From contig NZ_RDSK01000018.1 of NCBI RefSeq assembly GCF_003722075.1, positions 26,194 through 90,193 on the forward strand: a stretch of 64,000 bases of DNA, read 5' to 3'. Source of the DNA: Methanohalophilus sp. RSK. Its GTDB lineage: Archaea > Halobacteriota > Methanosarcinia > Methanosarcinales > Methanosarcinaceae. A model generated the notes under the pieces. The model was not told the origin of the DNA, searched no databases, and saw nothing but the letters and a program-made list of their open reading frames with translations. This document shows, piece by piece, positions 16,101-24,355 of the stretch. The position numbers and the translations under genes are program-made. Within the stretch, counting starts at the first letter, position 1. Each line of letters starts with the position of its first letter.

Positions 16101-17204
16101 GGAAATACCGTCCTGACTGTTATTGCTGGCAGTATTGTTTGTCAGAGTACTGTTGACTGAAGAAGACAGGAGAATACCGTACTGACTGTTATTGCTGGCA
16201 GTATTGTTTGTCAGAGTACTGTTGTCTGAAGAAGACAGGGAAATACCGTCCTGACTGTTATTGCTGGCAGTATTGTTTGTCAGAGTACTGTTGTCTGAAG
16301 AAGTCAGGTAAATACCGTAATTGTTATTGCTGGCAGTATTGTTTGTCAGAGTACTGTTGTCTGAAGAAGACAGGAAAATACCGTAATTGTTATCGCTGGC
16401 AGTATTGTTTGTCAGAGTACTGTTGTCTGAAGAATACAGGTAAATACCGTTGTAATTGTTATTGCTGGCAGTATTGTTTGTCAGTGTATTGCTGTCTGAA
16501 GAATACAGGTAAATACCGTTCTGACTGTTATTGCTGGCAGTATTGTTTGTCAGAGTACTGTTGTCTGAATCAGACAGGGAAATACCGCGGTCTTCATTAT
16601 CGCTGGCAGTATTGTTTGTCAGAGTATTGCTGGATGAATCATCATACAGGTAAATACCGTAATTGTTATCACTGGCAGTATTGTTTGTCAGTGTATTGCT
16701 GTCTGAACTCCACAGGCAAATACCGTCCTGACTGTTATTGCTGGCAGTATTGTTTGTCAGTGTACTGTTGTCTGAAGAAGACAGGTAAATACCGTGGTAA
16801 TTGTTGCTGGCAGTATTGTTTGTCAGAGTATTGTTGTCTGAAGACAGGTAAATACCGGCTTGATAAGTTCCTGTTGCGCCTGTAATATTAAAACCGCTTA
16901 TGGTAACGTTATTACTACTCACATAAAATACATGGTCACTGCTTGAATCTGCCTGTATGGTAGTGCTTGCCGTCCCATTCTCTGAACGAATAGTAACCTC
17001 TTTGGTTACAACCACATTCTCTGTGTAAGTTCCATCGGTTACGGTAATTATGTCACCGTTACTTGCATTCGCGAGTGCGGCTGTTATAGTGGTGTTCCCA
17101 TAACCTGAACCTACCATGATCTCTTCTGCTGAAACTGTTCCTGTACATGATATTAACAGGAATGCAGCTAATATAAAAACTATATGCGCTTTTTGGAATC
17201 TCAT
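13119..17204 (-). CDS. Giant NosD-like parallel beta-helix surface protein with PGF-pre-PGF domain and C-terminal PGF-CTERM-type anchor
   Basis: 1361 residues. A signal peptide (residues 1-27, hydrophobic VFILAAFLLISC, cleavage near VSA-EE) is followed by a beta-helix opening segment. Two blocks of 23-residue NosD/PbH1 repeats follow, of consensus NSTLTNNTASNNSQYGIYLSSSD in pieces: about 19 units, then a unique spacer (about 90 residues, around LVDSKPVYYLLNQSD), then about 15 units. A PGF-pre-PGF domain (about 1140-1300, ending TPGFSVFEVVGD) precedes a Thr/Glu/Pro-rich stalk and a final DTPGF, hydrophobic helix and RRLK tail. This is the PGF-CTERM layout processed by archaeosortase A and linked to lipid. 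The repeats carry dense N-x-T/S sequons, so heavy N-glycosylation is expected. Function: cell-surface adhesion or carbohydrate interaction is inferred. Confidence 0.9.
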   Translation of the reverse strand: MRFQKAHIVFILAAFLLISCTGTVSAEEIMVGSGYGNTTITAALANASNGDIITVTDGTYTENVVVTKEVTIRSENGTASTTIQADSSSDHVFYVSSNNVTISGFNITGATGTYQAGIYLSSDNNTLTNNTASNNYHGIYLSSSDNSTLTNNTASNNSQDGICLWSSDSNTLTNNTASDNNYGIYLYDDSSSNTLTNNTASDNEDRGISLSDSDNSTLTNNTASNNSQNGIYLYSSDSNTLTNNTASNNNYNGIYLYSSDNSTLTNNTASDNNYGIFLSSSDNSTLTNNTASNNNYGIYLTSSDNSTLTNNTASNNSQDGISLSSSDNSTLTNNTASNNSQYGILLSSSVNSTLTNNTASNNSQDGISLSSSDNSTLTNNTASNNSQYGILLSSSVNSTLTNNTASNNSQDGISLSSSDNSTLTNNTASNNSQYGILLSSSVNSTLTNNTASNNSQDGISLSSSDNSTLTNNTASNNSQYGILLSSSVNSTLTNNTASNNSQYGISLSYSNGNTLTDNTASNNIKDGIYLSSSDNSTLTNNTASNNNYGIYLHRSSSNTLTGNIMLQNNYNLDVESSSLTDYLNDINTSNLVDSKPVYYLLNQSDATIPANAGVVYAINCTNVSVMDAEIANEHYGIVFAYTDNSTIENVTLSESYRGIYLYSSVNSTLTNNTASNNSQYGILLSSSVNSTLTNNTASDNNYNGIYLSSSDNSTLTNNTASDNNYNGIYLSSSDNSTLTNNTASNNSQYGISLSYSNGNTLTDNTASNNIKDGIYLSSSSDSTLTDNTASDNSQDGIYLYRSPGNTLTNNTASDNSQYGISLRYSSSNTLTNNTASDNSQYGISLRYSSSNTMTDNTASNNSQYGIFLYRSPGNTLTDNTASDNSQYGISLSGSDDCILTDNTASNTLTDNTASDNSQDGIYLYRSRGNTLTNNTASNNSQDGIYLELSRGNTLTDNTASDNSQYGIYLRYSSSNTLTDNTASDNSQYGISLESSSDNTLTDNRVDNNTDSDLYLSSSANNLVNPLVLGDGLAEIDFTSNSSETTISRTETNSTAFSGKTNINGYITIDSLLDSMNMSLFYDDAGMSSTESGIALFKLNDTEWVEVENTTLNTAQNSLSVNLTEFGTFAMFRDPDTTTSTTSSSSGTRASVSQGQDPEIVMNTASSVIRITGDSEVDYDFSDSGTPVLGVSFDAKEDKGIAVAKVQVLSSNPEGVPSSPGKSYQMMSIDVGSEGTISSDSADNVKIHFKVSKQWIEENNIDISTIRMTRFHDEQWQDLPTYQEREEDGYIYFYAETPGFSVFEVVGDEVSDTPAETVETPTSVAEEVEEPVEEETPDTPGFTAFISIAVVAIAFFINRRLK
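14160..16860. repeat. 69-bp tandem repeat array encoding the NosD beta-helix units
   Basis: About 34 imperfect copies of a 69-bp unit (23 codons), recognised by the core ctggcagtattgtttgtcag on the plus strand. The array is split by a non-repeated spacer at about 15220-15520. A short unit at about 14485-14510 (the core follows itself after only about 24 bases) looks like a slippage deletion. Nearly the same run of units (SYSNGNTLTDNTAS then NNIKDGIYLS) occurs on both sides of the spacer, indicating segmental duplication. Confidence 0.9.
15741..16292. repeat. Four perfect head-to-tail copies of a 138-bp unit inside the beta-helix gene
   Basis: Copies begin at 15741, 15879, 16017 and 16155 and read identically by eye over all 138 bases, each encoding two 23-residue units (a GILLSSSV type and a GISLSSSD type). 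Identity at synonymous sites shows very recent expansion or gene conversion, in contrast to the diverged flanking units. Confidence 0.9.
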
Positions 17205-17542
17205 TCTATTACTACCTACATGCTAAATTTCAGAAAATAACTTCCATAACAATATTTAATATATTTAATTAGTGCATAGATAAATGTTATGTGTTGCTTG
17301 GGATGTGAGAGGAATTGCGATTATTTTATTTTTTTAAGTTTTAGCTGTGTAATTGGCAGCGTACAAAAAAATAAGAAATAAATATATCCCTAACTTACGT
17401 GCCGGGGAACATAATTCGAACCACCGAAACATTTCAAGCAATGACTGAAAGTAAAACGCTATGCTGTGTTGCACTGTATTTATTGGATATGTTATCATTT
17501 TCTTGAATATGGGCTTTTCCGACAATCTCTACAGGAGATGAT
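17205..17542. other. Intergenic region with the promoter of the surface protein gene
   Basis: 338 bases without a convincing gene. The minus strand has an AT-rich TTAAATATATTAAATATT at about 17253-17270, a likely TATA element 50-65 bases upstream of the surface protein ATG (17204), and an SD-poor leader. A 63-codon minus-strand frame (17334-17525) has no SD and no recognisable family and is not called. Confidence 0.5.
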
Positions 17543-17821
17543 TTATCTCCTGATACTGAAATCATTAAATTCGCCTGTTGGTGGCTCCCAAACTATTTCG
17601 ACATCTCTGACCCGGGATGCAGGCGGGCCCTGTTTGAGAGCATTCAACAGAGCATCTATTTTCCCCTTGCTACCTTCGACAACAGCTTTAACCCTGCCGT
17701 CCGGGAGGTTTACCACATAACCGGTAAGTCCGATGTCGGATGCTTTCTGCATGGTAAAGGAGCGAAAGAAAACACCCTGCACAACACCGGAGACATGTAT
17801 TATTGCACGTTCCATATCCAT
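17543..17821 (-). CDS. acyP: Acylphosphatase
   Basis: 92 residues, the usual length. The conserved phosphate-binding loop VSGVVQGVFFRSFT with its catalytic arginine and the VVNLPDGRVKAVVEG motif with the catalytic asparagine are both present, followed by the typical C-terminal VEIVWEPPTGEF strand. It hydrolyses acyl phosphates such as acetyl phosphate and carbamoyl phosphate in the cytoplasm. The ATG at 17821 is used; an internal ATG at 17815 is an alternative. It is the downstream neighbour of thrS on the same strand with a 21-base gap, so probably co-transcribed. Confidence 0.93.
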   Translation of the reverse strand: MDMERAIIHVSGVVQGVFFRSFTMQKASDIGLTGYVVNLPDGRVKAVVEGSKGKIDALLNALKQGPPASRVRDVEIVWEPPTGEFNDFSIRR

Positions 17822-17842
17822 AAATTAATTTTCGAGATGATA

Positions 17843-19738
17843 TTATATGAATCTTGGTCTCATGCTAAGTTTTTGTGCAAGAGGCAGGTGACCCTGAGGC
17901 ATCCCGGCAGTCTCTGCAAGAATGCGGCTGTTGAGTTCATCCACAGTCATCTCAATCTTGGAAGGCTTCTTTGGTTTGGATTCTTCCCTCACAGTGACAT
18001 TGATATTACCGCTTTCGACTTCCCTGTCACCAACAACTACCACATAGGGAATCCATTCCTGTCCTGCATTACGTATTTTCTTGCCAACTGTTTCTTCCCT
18101 GTCATCTATATCCGCACGACACTGAAGACGTGATGCGATCTCTTCGGCAAATTCCATGTGTCGCTCTGCAATGGGTATGATCCTGACCTGTGTGGGTGAT
18201 AACCAGACCGGAAGCATCGGGACTTCTCCCCTTTCAGCCTTCATCGAGGCTTTTTCCAGCAGGGAATAAATACAGCGTTCAATTGCTCCACTGGGTGAAC
18301 AATGCAATACGACAGGTCTTTTAGCTTCCCCTGCCTGATCGATATATTTAATATCGTATCGTTCTGCATTTTCCACATCTATCTGGACTGTGGAAAGCGC
18401 ACTTGCCTTTTTCAGGGCATCCACAAAATTGAACTCGAACTTGAGCACGAAGTAGAAGAAACGTTTCTCCCACATTTCCACAAGAACAGGTTTATTGACT
18501 TTCTTTGCAAGAGCAGTGATAAATTCCTTGTTCTCCTCATAGAAGTCCCGGGTAAGCCTGATTGCAACTTCATAATCGGATACATCAATTCCGACATCTT
18601 GCAGCACATCTATTGACATCTGGTACTGACGCCCGAACTGTTCGACAGCCTGGTCCATATCCCCGCACATTGTATGCATATCCGGCATGGTAAAAGCCCG
18701 CAGCCTGCGCAGGCCCACCAGTTCTCCCCTCTGTTCCTTACGGAAACTGTAACGTGTAAGTTCCACCATTTTCATCGGGAGATTGTGGTGGGAGATGGTC
18801 ATATCATGACTCATCAGAAACTGCCCAAAGCATGCAGCAAATCTCAAAAACATCTGGCGTTTATCGGATTCGATGGAATACTGACGTGCGGGGAACCTGT
18901 CCAGGTATTTCTTGAGAGTCGGATGGTTCATGTCGTACATCAGAGGTGTTTCTACTTCCATTGCTCCTTCTCTGGCAGAAGAATCCAGCACATACCGCTC
19001 AAGCAGGGATTTGATCAGCCTGCCTTTAGGATAATAGCGCATGTTACCGGAGTCAGACCCGGGTTCATAATCAGCAATCTCAAGCCTGCGCATCAATTCA
19101 ACATGAGGGGGAACCTTCTCCACAGCCCTGCTTTTAGAGATTTCATGATCCACAAAGGTACCGAGATTCTCATGATCTTTGAAATTGAAATCATCAACAT
19201 CATGCAGAACACCGTCCGGAGACAGGACCTTCCAGTAAGATTTGGCCGTACTTTCGGCTTTCAGGGCTTCAGATACAACTTCTTCCTCTGTATCTACGCC
19301 TTCACCACATGATTCGCGTTCTGGGTTAATCGTTCGGGAAAGTTCTGAGAGAGGATGCCCTTTGCAACTGATTTTGAATGCTTTGTACCAACCAAAAGGA
19401 GCACGTTTGACATTAAATGAATCAATAAGGCTATTTTCAATCTCCTTCATTACAGAAACTGCCACCTTAGGGGAAGAAAGATCGGAACTTAAGTGGGCAT
19501 AAGGATAAAGCATTACATTGTCGGTATTTACCTGCGATGCAGTCTTTTTGATCTCAGCAACTGCCTTTTCAGCTACATCTTTCGGGTTTGCCTCATCACT
19601 ACTTTCCACCGCCATGAAAGCGGTCAAAGCTTCATCTAGTCTGCCTTTTTTGAAGGAATCCTCTATTTGCTCTGCAACAGGAGTACTTTTTTTCACTTCG
19701 TATTCAATATAATCGGAATGGATAAGCAATAATTGCAT
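17843..19738 (-). CDS. thrS: Threonyl-tRNA synthetase, archaeal type
   Basis: 631 residues from the ATG at 19738, which has the SD GAGGTGA and starts [15 protein letters not shown]. An upstream in-frame start at 19774 would add 12 residues without an SD. Residues 1 to about 145 form the archaeal editing domain related to D-aminoacyl-tRNA deacylase, which removes serine from tRNA-Thr. The class II catalytic core follows, with motif 2 region [10 protein letters not shown] and [11 protein letters not shown] and motif 3 [20 protein letters not shown]-terminal anticodon-binding domain ends the protein (about 515-631). All expected parts are present. Confidence 0.97.
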   Translation of the reverse strand: MQLLLIHSDYIEYEVKKSTPVAEQIEDSFKKGRLDEALTAFMAVESSDEANPKDVAEKAVAEIKKTASQVNTDNVMLYPYAHLSSDLSSPKVAVSVMKEIENSLIDSFNVKRAPFGWYKAFKISCKGHPLSELSRTINPERESCGEGVDTEEEVVSEALKAESTAKSYWKVLSPDGVLHDVDDFNFKDHENLGTFVDHEISKSRAVEKVPPHVELMRRLEIADYEPGSDSGNMRYYPKGRLIKSLLERYVLDSSAREGAMEVETPLMYDMNHPTLKKYLDRFPARQYSIESDKRQMFLRFAACFGQFLMSHDMTISHHNLPMKMVELTRYSFRKEQRGELVGLRRLRAFTMPDMHTMCGDMDQAVEQFGRQYQMSIDVLQDVGIDVSDYEVAIRLTRDFYEENKEFITALAKKVNKPVLVEMWEKRFFYFVLKFEFNFVDALKKASALSTVQIDVENAERYDIKYIDQAGEAKRPVVLHCSPSGAIERCIYSLLEKASMKAERGEVPMLPVWLSPTQVRIIPIAERHMEFAEEIASRLQCRADIDDREETVGKKIRNAGQEWIPYVVVVGDREVESGNINVTVREESKPKKPSKIEMTVDELNSRILAETAGMPQGHLPLAQKLSMRPRFI

Positions 19739-19790
19739 GAACTCACCTCGTGTCTTCTGGATAAATTGGAACAATCCTTATTAACCTTTT

Positions 19791-20885
19791 TCAAATGGAA
19801 TCATTCTTGAGGCACGCTTCATCTGAATCCGTGCCGGAATCTTCGGTATCCTGACTGTTCGAATTGTCAATATATACCCGGTAAGCAGCTACCAATGCCC
19901 CCAGGAGTACCGGTGCGGCAAAGAATCCTGCAATTCCCCCCACAAAACCTCCACCCAGAAATACCACGACAAGTACGACCGGATGTATCTGGGATTTCAT
20001 GCTCACAAAATACGGACGCAGGAAAAGTTCAGGTGGGACATATATCACTATAGATGATACAATGAAAAAGACAATTGCAGCCTCTGCGCCCATTTCTATG
20101 TACCTGATAACAGACAGTGCCAGAAGTACCATATAACCGGCAAAAAGGGGAATCACAGAAGCAATAAATATCAGGGTCGCAAGTGCCGGTATATGGGATA
20201 AACCAAAGGCATAAAACACAATTACTGAAATCGTACTTACAGTCAGAGCAGCGTAGGCATTACCTATAAATATTCCACTCAGTATCCGGTCCAGCTCCCG
20301 CAGGTAACGGCCCATATTTAACTGAGTACCCTTCGGAGCGATACATACCGCGGAAGCATACAGTTTCTCACCTTCAAGCAGCAGGAAATAGCAAACAAAG
20401 ATTGCCACAACCAGATTGATCATAAACATACCCAGACTTTTGGCATATGAAACAAAACCCAGGCTACCTGCAAAAGAAAGAATCGAAAGTGATGAATCCC
20501 AAACAAGCTGGTTGATATGTTCAAAATATGTACCCGGCACTATTGCCCTTATAAAATCAAATATGATCTCAAGAACTTGTGACTGGTTTTCGATAACCCA
20601 GATAAGCTGTCTGAATATCTCTATAAAACCGGTGCCTATTATGATAACTAGAGGCGTTACGATAAACATCGTCGCAATGAATGCCCCGTAATGGTTTTTC
20701 CTGTTTATCTTGTCATATATAGGCCTGCAGATATAGGCAAAAACCAGACCCAACACGATACCGTCTGCAAGAGGGAGAAGAATTGTCACAAGAGCCAGGA
20801 ATACAATGAAAAAAGCAACCGAAGCAAGTATTTTCCACCTGTTTTCGATAATTACAGATACACCGTCTATATCTTTTAGGTCCAT
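19791..20885 (-). CDS. AI-2E family transporter (PerM/UPF0118-type membrane protein)
   Basis: 364 residues with about seven to eight predicted membrane helices: a pair near the N terminus (about 17-55), one at about 65-85, a long extramembrane stretch, then helices at about 150-172, 210-235, 238-265, 270-290 and 305-335. The PxxATLIFIASVIPLFAG-like segment and the glycine-rich GGGFVGGIAGFFAAPVLLGALV near the C terminus are hallmarks of the family. Members export small molecules or act as Na+/H+ antiporters in some bacteria; the substrate here is unknown. A polar acidic tail ends the protein. The SD GGGAG lies just upstream of ATG 20885. Confidence 0.88.
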   Translation of the reverse strand: MDLKDIDGVSVIIENRWKILASVAFFIVFLALVTILLPLADGIVLGLVFAYICRPIYDKINRKNHYGAFIATMFIVTPLVIIIGTGFIEIFRQLIWVIENQSQVLEIIFDFIRAIVPGTYFEHINQLVWDSSLSILSFAGSLGFVSYAKSLGMFMINLVVAIFVCYFLLLEGEKLYASAVCIAPKGTQLNMGRYLRELDRILSGIFIGNAYAALTVSTISVIVFYAFGLSHIPALATLIFIASVIPLFAGYMVLLALSVIRYIEMGAEAAIVFFIVSSIVIYVPPELFLRPYFVSMKSQIHPVVLVVVFLGGGFVGGIAGFFAAPVLLGALVAAYRVYIDNSNSQDTEDSGTDSDEACLKNDSI

Positions 20886-20965
20886 GAAACTCCCTTTACA
20901 TTACTGATAATATTCTCCCAATAAACTATCTCATATTACTATTTCATAATATTAAAAGCAGCGCA

Positions 20966-22939
20966 TCAAATGTCAGGAATGATTCGATCAGCATAGCGGA
21001 CTACCACACAGGACTCATTGCATTTTCCACACCCTGTACATGAATCATGTATTTTTATTTTCCCGTTTTTCAATTCAATGCAACCTCTGGCACATGCATT
21101 GAGACATACCCCGCAGCCACTGCAACGGGCAATACGTAGCAACTGCAAGCATGCATCCCTGTACATTCTGTCTGCAATTTTCCTGTCAACAGCTGTTACT
21201 TTCAAGTTACCCGATGCAAAGAATTTAACCGTACATGAGCGGCTCTTTGTGAGGACAACCCCCATTTCCGGAGAATATACGACATTACCCAGCATTCTCA
21301 GTACATCCGCTGCTTCTGAAAGTGACACCCCACGTATCCGGGCCTCAACGGAAAAATCGCCTCCACTACAGACAGAATGTCCGGAAACTGCACTTATGCT
21401 GAAATCTTCTGTTTCAACGGGTGTGATAGATATTCCCAGCTGTTTTGCCAGGGCAAGCATTTTGGGAGGATGCTGCTGCCAGCGCCAGAAACCATATTCG
21501 GCATATTCCGGGGGCAGACCTTTTGAAGCCGTCCATTTTTGCAGGTATGTCATCCATCTTTCATACAAATCGGGGAACAATTGCCTGACCCTCTCGAATT
21601 CACATTCAAGGGTCGAAGGGCAAAGATAGCAACCCACCCTTTCAAAACCCATGTCATAGAGAGGGTTATAAGCAAGATTTTTCCAGTAGATGTACAGCCA
21701 GACCTCAATAGCCCTCCACTGCCTTATTGGAAAAACGTTCAGCTGGCCCGGCACAAAGGGATTGGCCTCGGTTGCAGCGGTCTCCTGCCTGGAGAAAGAT
21801 TCATATTTGCGTTTCCCGTCAACGGCAAGACAGGGATTTTTTGTACTACATTCATCAAAAGCTGAATTCGCAGGGGCCAGTTTACAGACTTTGCAACACC
21901 AGCGGAAATCCTTGCCCGGTGGGCCGAAACTCTCCACATTATCCCAGAAAGCATTCTCTGCCTTTTTTTCAATAAGTTCTATACCATTGGAATTGCAAAA
22001 ATCATGTGCAAATTGCACGGTCTCAGGAAATTCTATACCCGTATTGAGGAAAATTGCCCTGAGACGGCTGGCATCCAGTGCCCTTCTGGCAAGGTCCAGT
22101 ACAACCAGACTATCCTTGCCGCCACTGAATGATACGTTGACAGGAAAAGAAGAATAGGCGGGGTCATTGCCAATTCCTTTTATCATGTTTATAGCATTGG
22201 ATTCTATTTTTTTGAGAGAAGATTGGTTGGCCCTAATGACAGAATCCATGGAAGGCGCTGGTTGTTTCAGGTTTGCTGAAATTTTTTTGATTTTCTTGAC
22301 TCGTAGCAAAGGTTTGCCCGACCTGTAATTAGCTGAATCCTCAAGAGAGGTACCAATACCCACCAACTTTCCACATCGCAGCAATACCGGGTCACCTTTT
22401 TCAATATCCGGTGAGAAATGTTCTATACCCTCCAGGGAGATTTTTTTACCGTTTAAATGGCGACCGGTATAATGAAGATGTGCCGTTTTTGAATGCGTAT
22501 GGTTTATGAGGACACTGGCACCCAGGTCCGTGGGTTCAAACCTGAATTGCTTTTGCAGGATATCAAAATACATATGCCCGATACGTATACCGTCAACCAG
22601 CACCTCATCATTGCGGTCATCCCCTGCAACCTTGTTCAACAGTATGACTCTGTCAACAAAAGGATTACAATCATACAGTTGCCGTAGCAGGCCATCAAGT
22701 AATTCCCGCTCATAGGCAGAAGCAAATCTCACATCACAGGGAGAGGTCAGGGGTAATTTCGTACCTTCACGGCCACAAAGATCACAGACAGGACCTATTA
22801 AAGGCACATTGCAGGAACTGCACCAGAAAATATGGTCGGCTAGCACCTGCTTATTGGAGCGATTTCGGGCCTTCCCGGTTTTTGGACTACTCTTTTTGCC
22901 TGCCGAAGCAAAAGTAAATGTAGAGCGTTTTTTTTGCAT
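20966..22939 (-). CDS. PUA / PAPS-reductase-like PP-loop / ferredoxin fusion protein
   Basis: 657 residues in four parts. (1) A basic N terminus and zinc ribbon (CSSCNVPLIG...CDLC, about 39-58). (2) A PUA-like domain (about 120-225) with VLVDGIRIGHMYFD and KGDPVLLRCGKLVGIG. (3) A PP-loop ATP pyrophosphatase domain of the PAPS/APS reductase family, with SFSGGKDSLVVLDLARR (about 268-284) and a cysteine-rich RWCCKVCK (about 345-352). (4) A C-terminal ferredoxin domain with two 4Fe-4S motifs (CSGCGVCLNACARGC and CTGCGKCNESC). In methanogens such proteins are annotated as phosphoadenosine phosphosulfate reductases, but the RNA-binding PUA domain also fits a tRNA thiolation or modification enzyme. 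The biochemical role is unresolved. Confidence 0.8.
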   Translation of the reverse strand: MQKKRSTFTFASAGKKSSPKTGKARNRSNKQVLADHIFWCSSCNVPLIGPVCDLCGREGTKLPLTSPCDVRFASAYERELLDGLLRQLYDCNPFVDRVILLNKVAGDDRNDEVLVDGIRIGHMYFDILQKQFRFEPTDLGASVLINHTHSKTAHLHYTGRHLNGKKISLEGIEHFSPDIEKGDPVLLRCGKLVGIGTSLEDSANYRSGKPLLRVKKIKKISANLKQPAPSMDSVIRANQSSLKKIESNAINMIKGIGNDPAYSSFPVNVSFSGGKDSLVVLDLARRALDASRLRAIFLNTGIEFPETVQFAHDFCNSNGIELIEKKAENAFWDNVESFGPPGKDFRWCCKVCKLAPANSAFDECSTKNPCLAVDGKRKYESFSRQETAATEANPFVPGQLNVFPIRQWRAIEVWLYIYWKNLAYNPLYDMGFERVGCYLCPSTLECEFERVRQLFPDLYERWMTYLQKWTASKGLPPEYAEYGFWRWQQHPPKMLALAKQLGISITPVETEDFSISAVSGHSVCSGGDFSVEARIRGVSLSEAADVLRMLGNVVYSPEMGVVLTKSRSCTVKFFASGNLKVTAVDRKIADRMYRDACLQLLRIARCSGCGVCLNACARGCIELKNGKIKIHDSCTGCGKCNESCVVVRYADRIIPDI

Positions 22940-22978
22940 TTTATAGTGATATGAATCCGTTCTTCAATTAACCTTTTG

Positions 22979-24355
22979 TCAGGATTGATCACCCAGATAA
23001 CGGCTAATGGTTGCAGCTGCCTGTTTTCCTGCGCCCATTGCACTGATTACAGTTGCAGCACCGGTAACCACATCGCCACCCGCACATAACCCTTCAAGAG
23101 AGGACATAGTGTCCTCATCGACAACTATAGTGCCCTTTGAAGTGGTTTCAAGTTCTTCCGAACCTGCAAAGATAACCGGGTTCGGGGAGGTCCCTATAGC
23201 AACTATTACTATATCGGCATCGATTACATGCTCTGAACCTTCAATTGGTACGGGACGCCTCCTACCGGATTCATCGGGTCCCCCCAGTTTCATTTCAACA
23301 CATTCCACACCATTCACGGTTTTATTTTCACCTTCAAGGATACGGACCGGGTTGGTAAGCAGGTTGAAAATCACACCTTCTTCCTTTGCATGTTCAACCT
23401 CTTCAATACGGGCAGACATTTCTGTCTCGCTGCGCCGGTACACAACTGTTACTTCTTCCGCACCCAGACGGAGAGCACTGCGGGCAGCATCCATCGCAAC
23501 GTTGCCGGCTCCCACCACCACCACTTTACTTCCACATTTGATGGGAGTGTCATAGTCCGGGAAACGGTAGGCTTTCATCAGATTGACCCTTGTGAGGAAC
23601 TCGTTTGCAGAGTAGACTCCGTTGAGGTTTTCCCCTTCAATACCCATGAATCTGGGAAGACCGGCTCCCGTACCGACAAAGACGGCATCGAATTCATCGC
23701 GGAGCTCATCAAGGGTTTTTATCCTTCCTATAACATAATCCACTTTTATGTCAACCCCAAGGTTACGAATGTAATCTACTTCTTGTTTGACAATGTCCTT
23801 GGGTAGCCTGAATTCGGGTATACCGTAGGTCAAGACACCCCCCGGTTCATGGAGGGCTTCATAAATAGTTACACCATGCCCTGCTTTTGCAAGCTCTGCT
23901 GCTGCAGTAAGTCCCGCAGGACCTGCGCCAATGACAGCAACATTTTTGCCGGTGGGTTCGGGCTTTTCAGGAGATTTTATTCCTTCATCCCTTTCATAAT
24001 CCGCACAGAAACGCTCAAGCCTGCCGATGGCAAGAGGCTCACCCTTTTTGCCAAGTACACAGAATTTTTCACACTGCTCTTCCTGAGGACACACACGTCC
24101 ACAGATTGCCGGCAGGGCATTGGAGTCCTTGAGTATACCTACTGCCCTATCAAAGTCTTTGTTCTTGATCTGTGATACAAAACCGGGAATATCAATATTT
24201 ACAGGACATCCGGTCACACATAGGGGATTATTGCACTCAAGACAGCGCCCCGCCTCTATTACAGCTTGTTGTTCTGTGTAACCCAATGCAACTTCACCGA
24301 AGTTTCCAATTCTTTCCTTTGGTTTTTGCTCGGGCATTTCCTGTTTCAGTGACAT
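22979..24355 (-). CDS. NADPH-binding flavoprotein, GltA/NfnB/SudA type (large subunit of NfnAB-like transhydrogenase or glutamate synthase small chain)
   Basis: 458 residues. The N-terminal cysteine-rich domain (CLECNNPLCVTGCPVNID, CPQEEQCEKFC) binds 4Fe-4S clusters. The FAD-binding motif GAGPAGLTAAAELAKAG (about 140-156) and the NADPH-binding GAGNVAMDAARSALRLG (about 280-296) follow, with a GLCAGGDVVTGAATVISAMGAGK end. It is most similar to the glutamate synthase small subunit. However, pairing with the preceding gene matches the sulfide dehydrogenase/NfnAB enzymes, which exchange electrons between NADH, NADPH and ferredoxin. The TTG at 24361 is rejected for the ATG at 24355, which has GGTGA six bases upstream. 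It overlaps the preceding gene by 10 bases. Confidence 0.88.
   Translation of the reverse strand: MSLKQEMPEQKPKERIGNFGEVALGYTEQQAVIEAGRCLECNNPLCVTGCPVNIDIPGFVSQIKNKDFDRAVGILKDSNALPAICGRVCPQEEQCEKFCVLGKKGEPLAIGRLERFCADYERDEGIKSPEKPEPTGKNVAVIGAGPAGLTAAAELAKAGHGVTIYEALHEPGGVLTYGIPEFRLPKDIVKQEVDYIRNLGVDIKVDYVIGRIKTLDELRDEFDAVFVGTGAGLPRFMGIEGENLNGVYSANEFLTRVNLMKAYRFPDYDTPIKCGSKVVVVGAGNVAMDAARSALRLGAEEVTVVYRRSETEMSARIEEVEHAKEEGVIFNLLTNPVRILEGENKTVNGVECVEMKLGGPDESGRRRPVPIEGSEHVIDADIVIVAIGTSPNPVIFAGSEELETTSKGTIVVDEDTMSSLEGLCAGGDVVTGAATVISAMGAGKQAAATISRYLGDQS

Noticed and set aside
14129..16885. Long plus-strand open frames rich in CYCWQYCLSEYCCLKKTGKYR-type repeats, opposite the beta-helix gene
   Set aside because: They mirror the 69-bp repeat in an antisense frame that happens to lack stops. 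The minus-strand frame has a signal peptide, a known repeat family and an anchor, while these have no SD and an implausible composition.
17334..17525. 63-codon minus-strand frame and a nearby tRNA-like GGTTCGAAT at about 17417-17425
   Set aside because: No SD and no family for the frame. The tRNA-like motif lacks a pairing T stem and acceptor, so it is not a tRNA or a convincing tRNA remnant.
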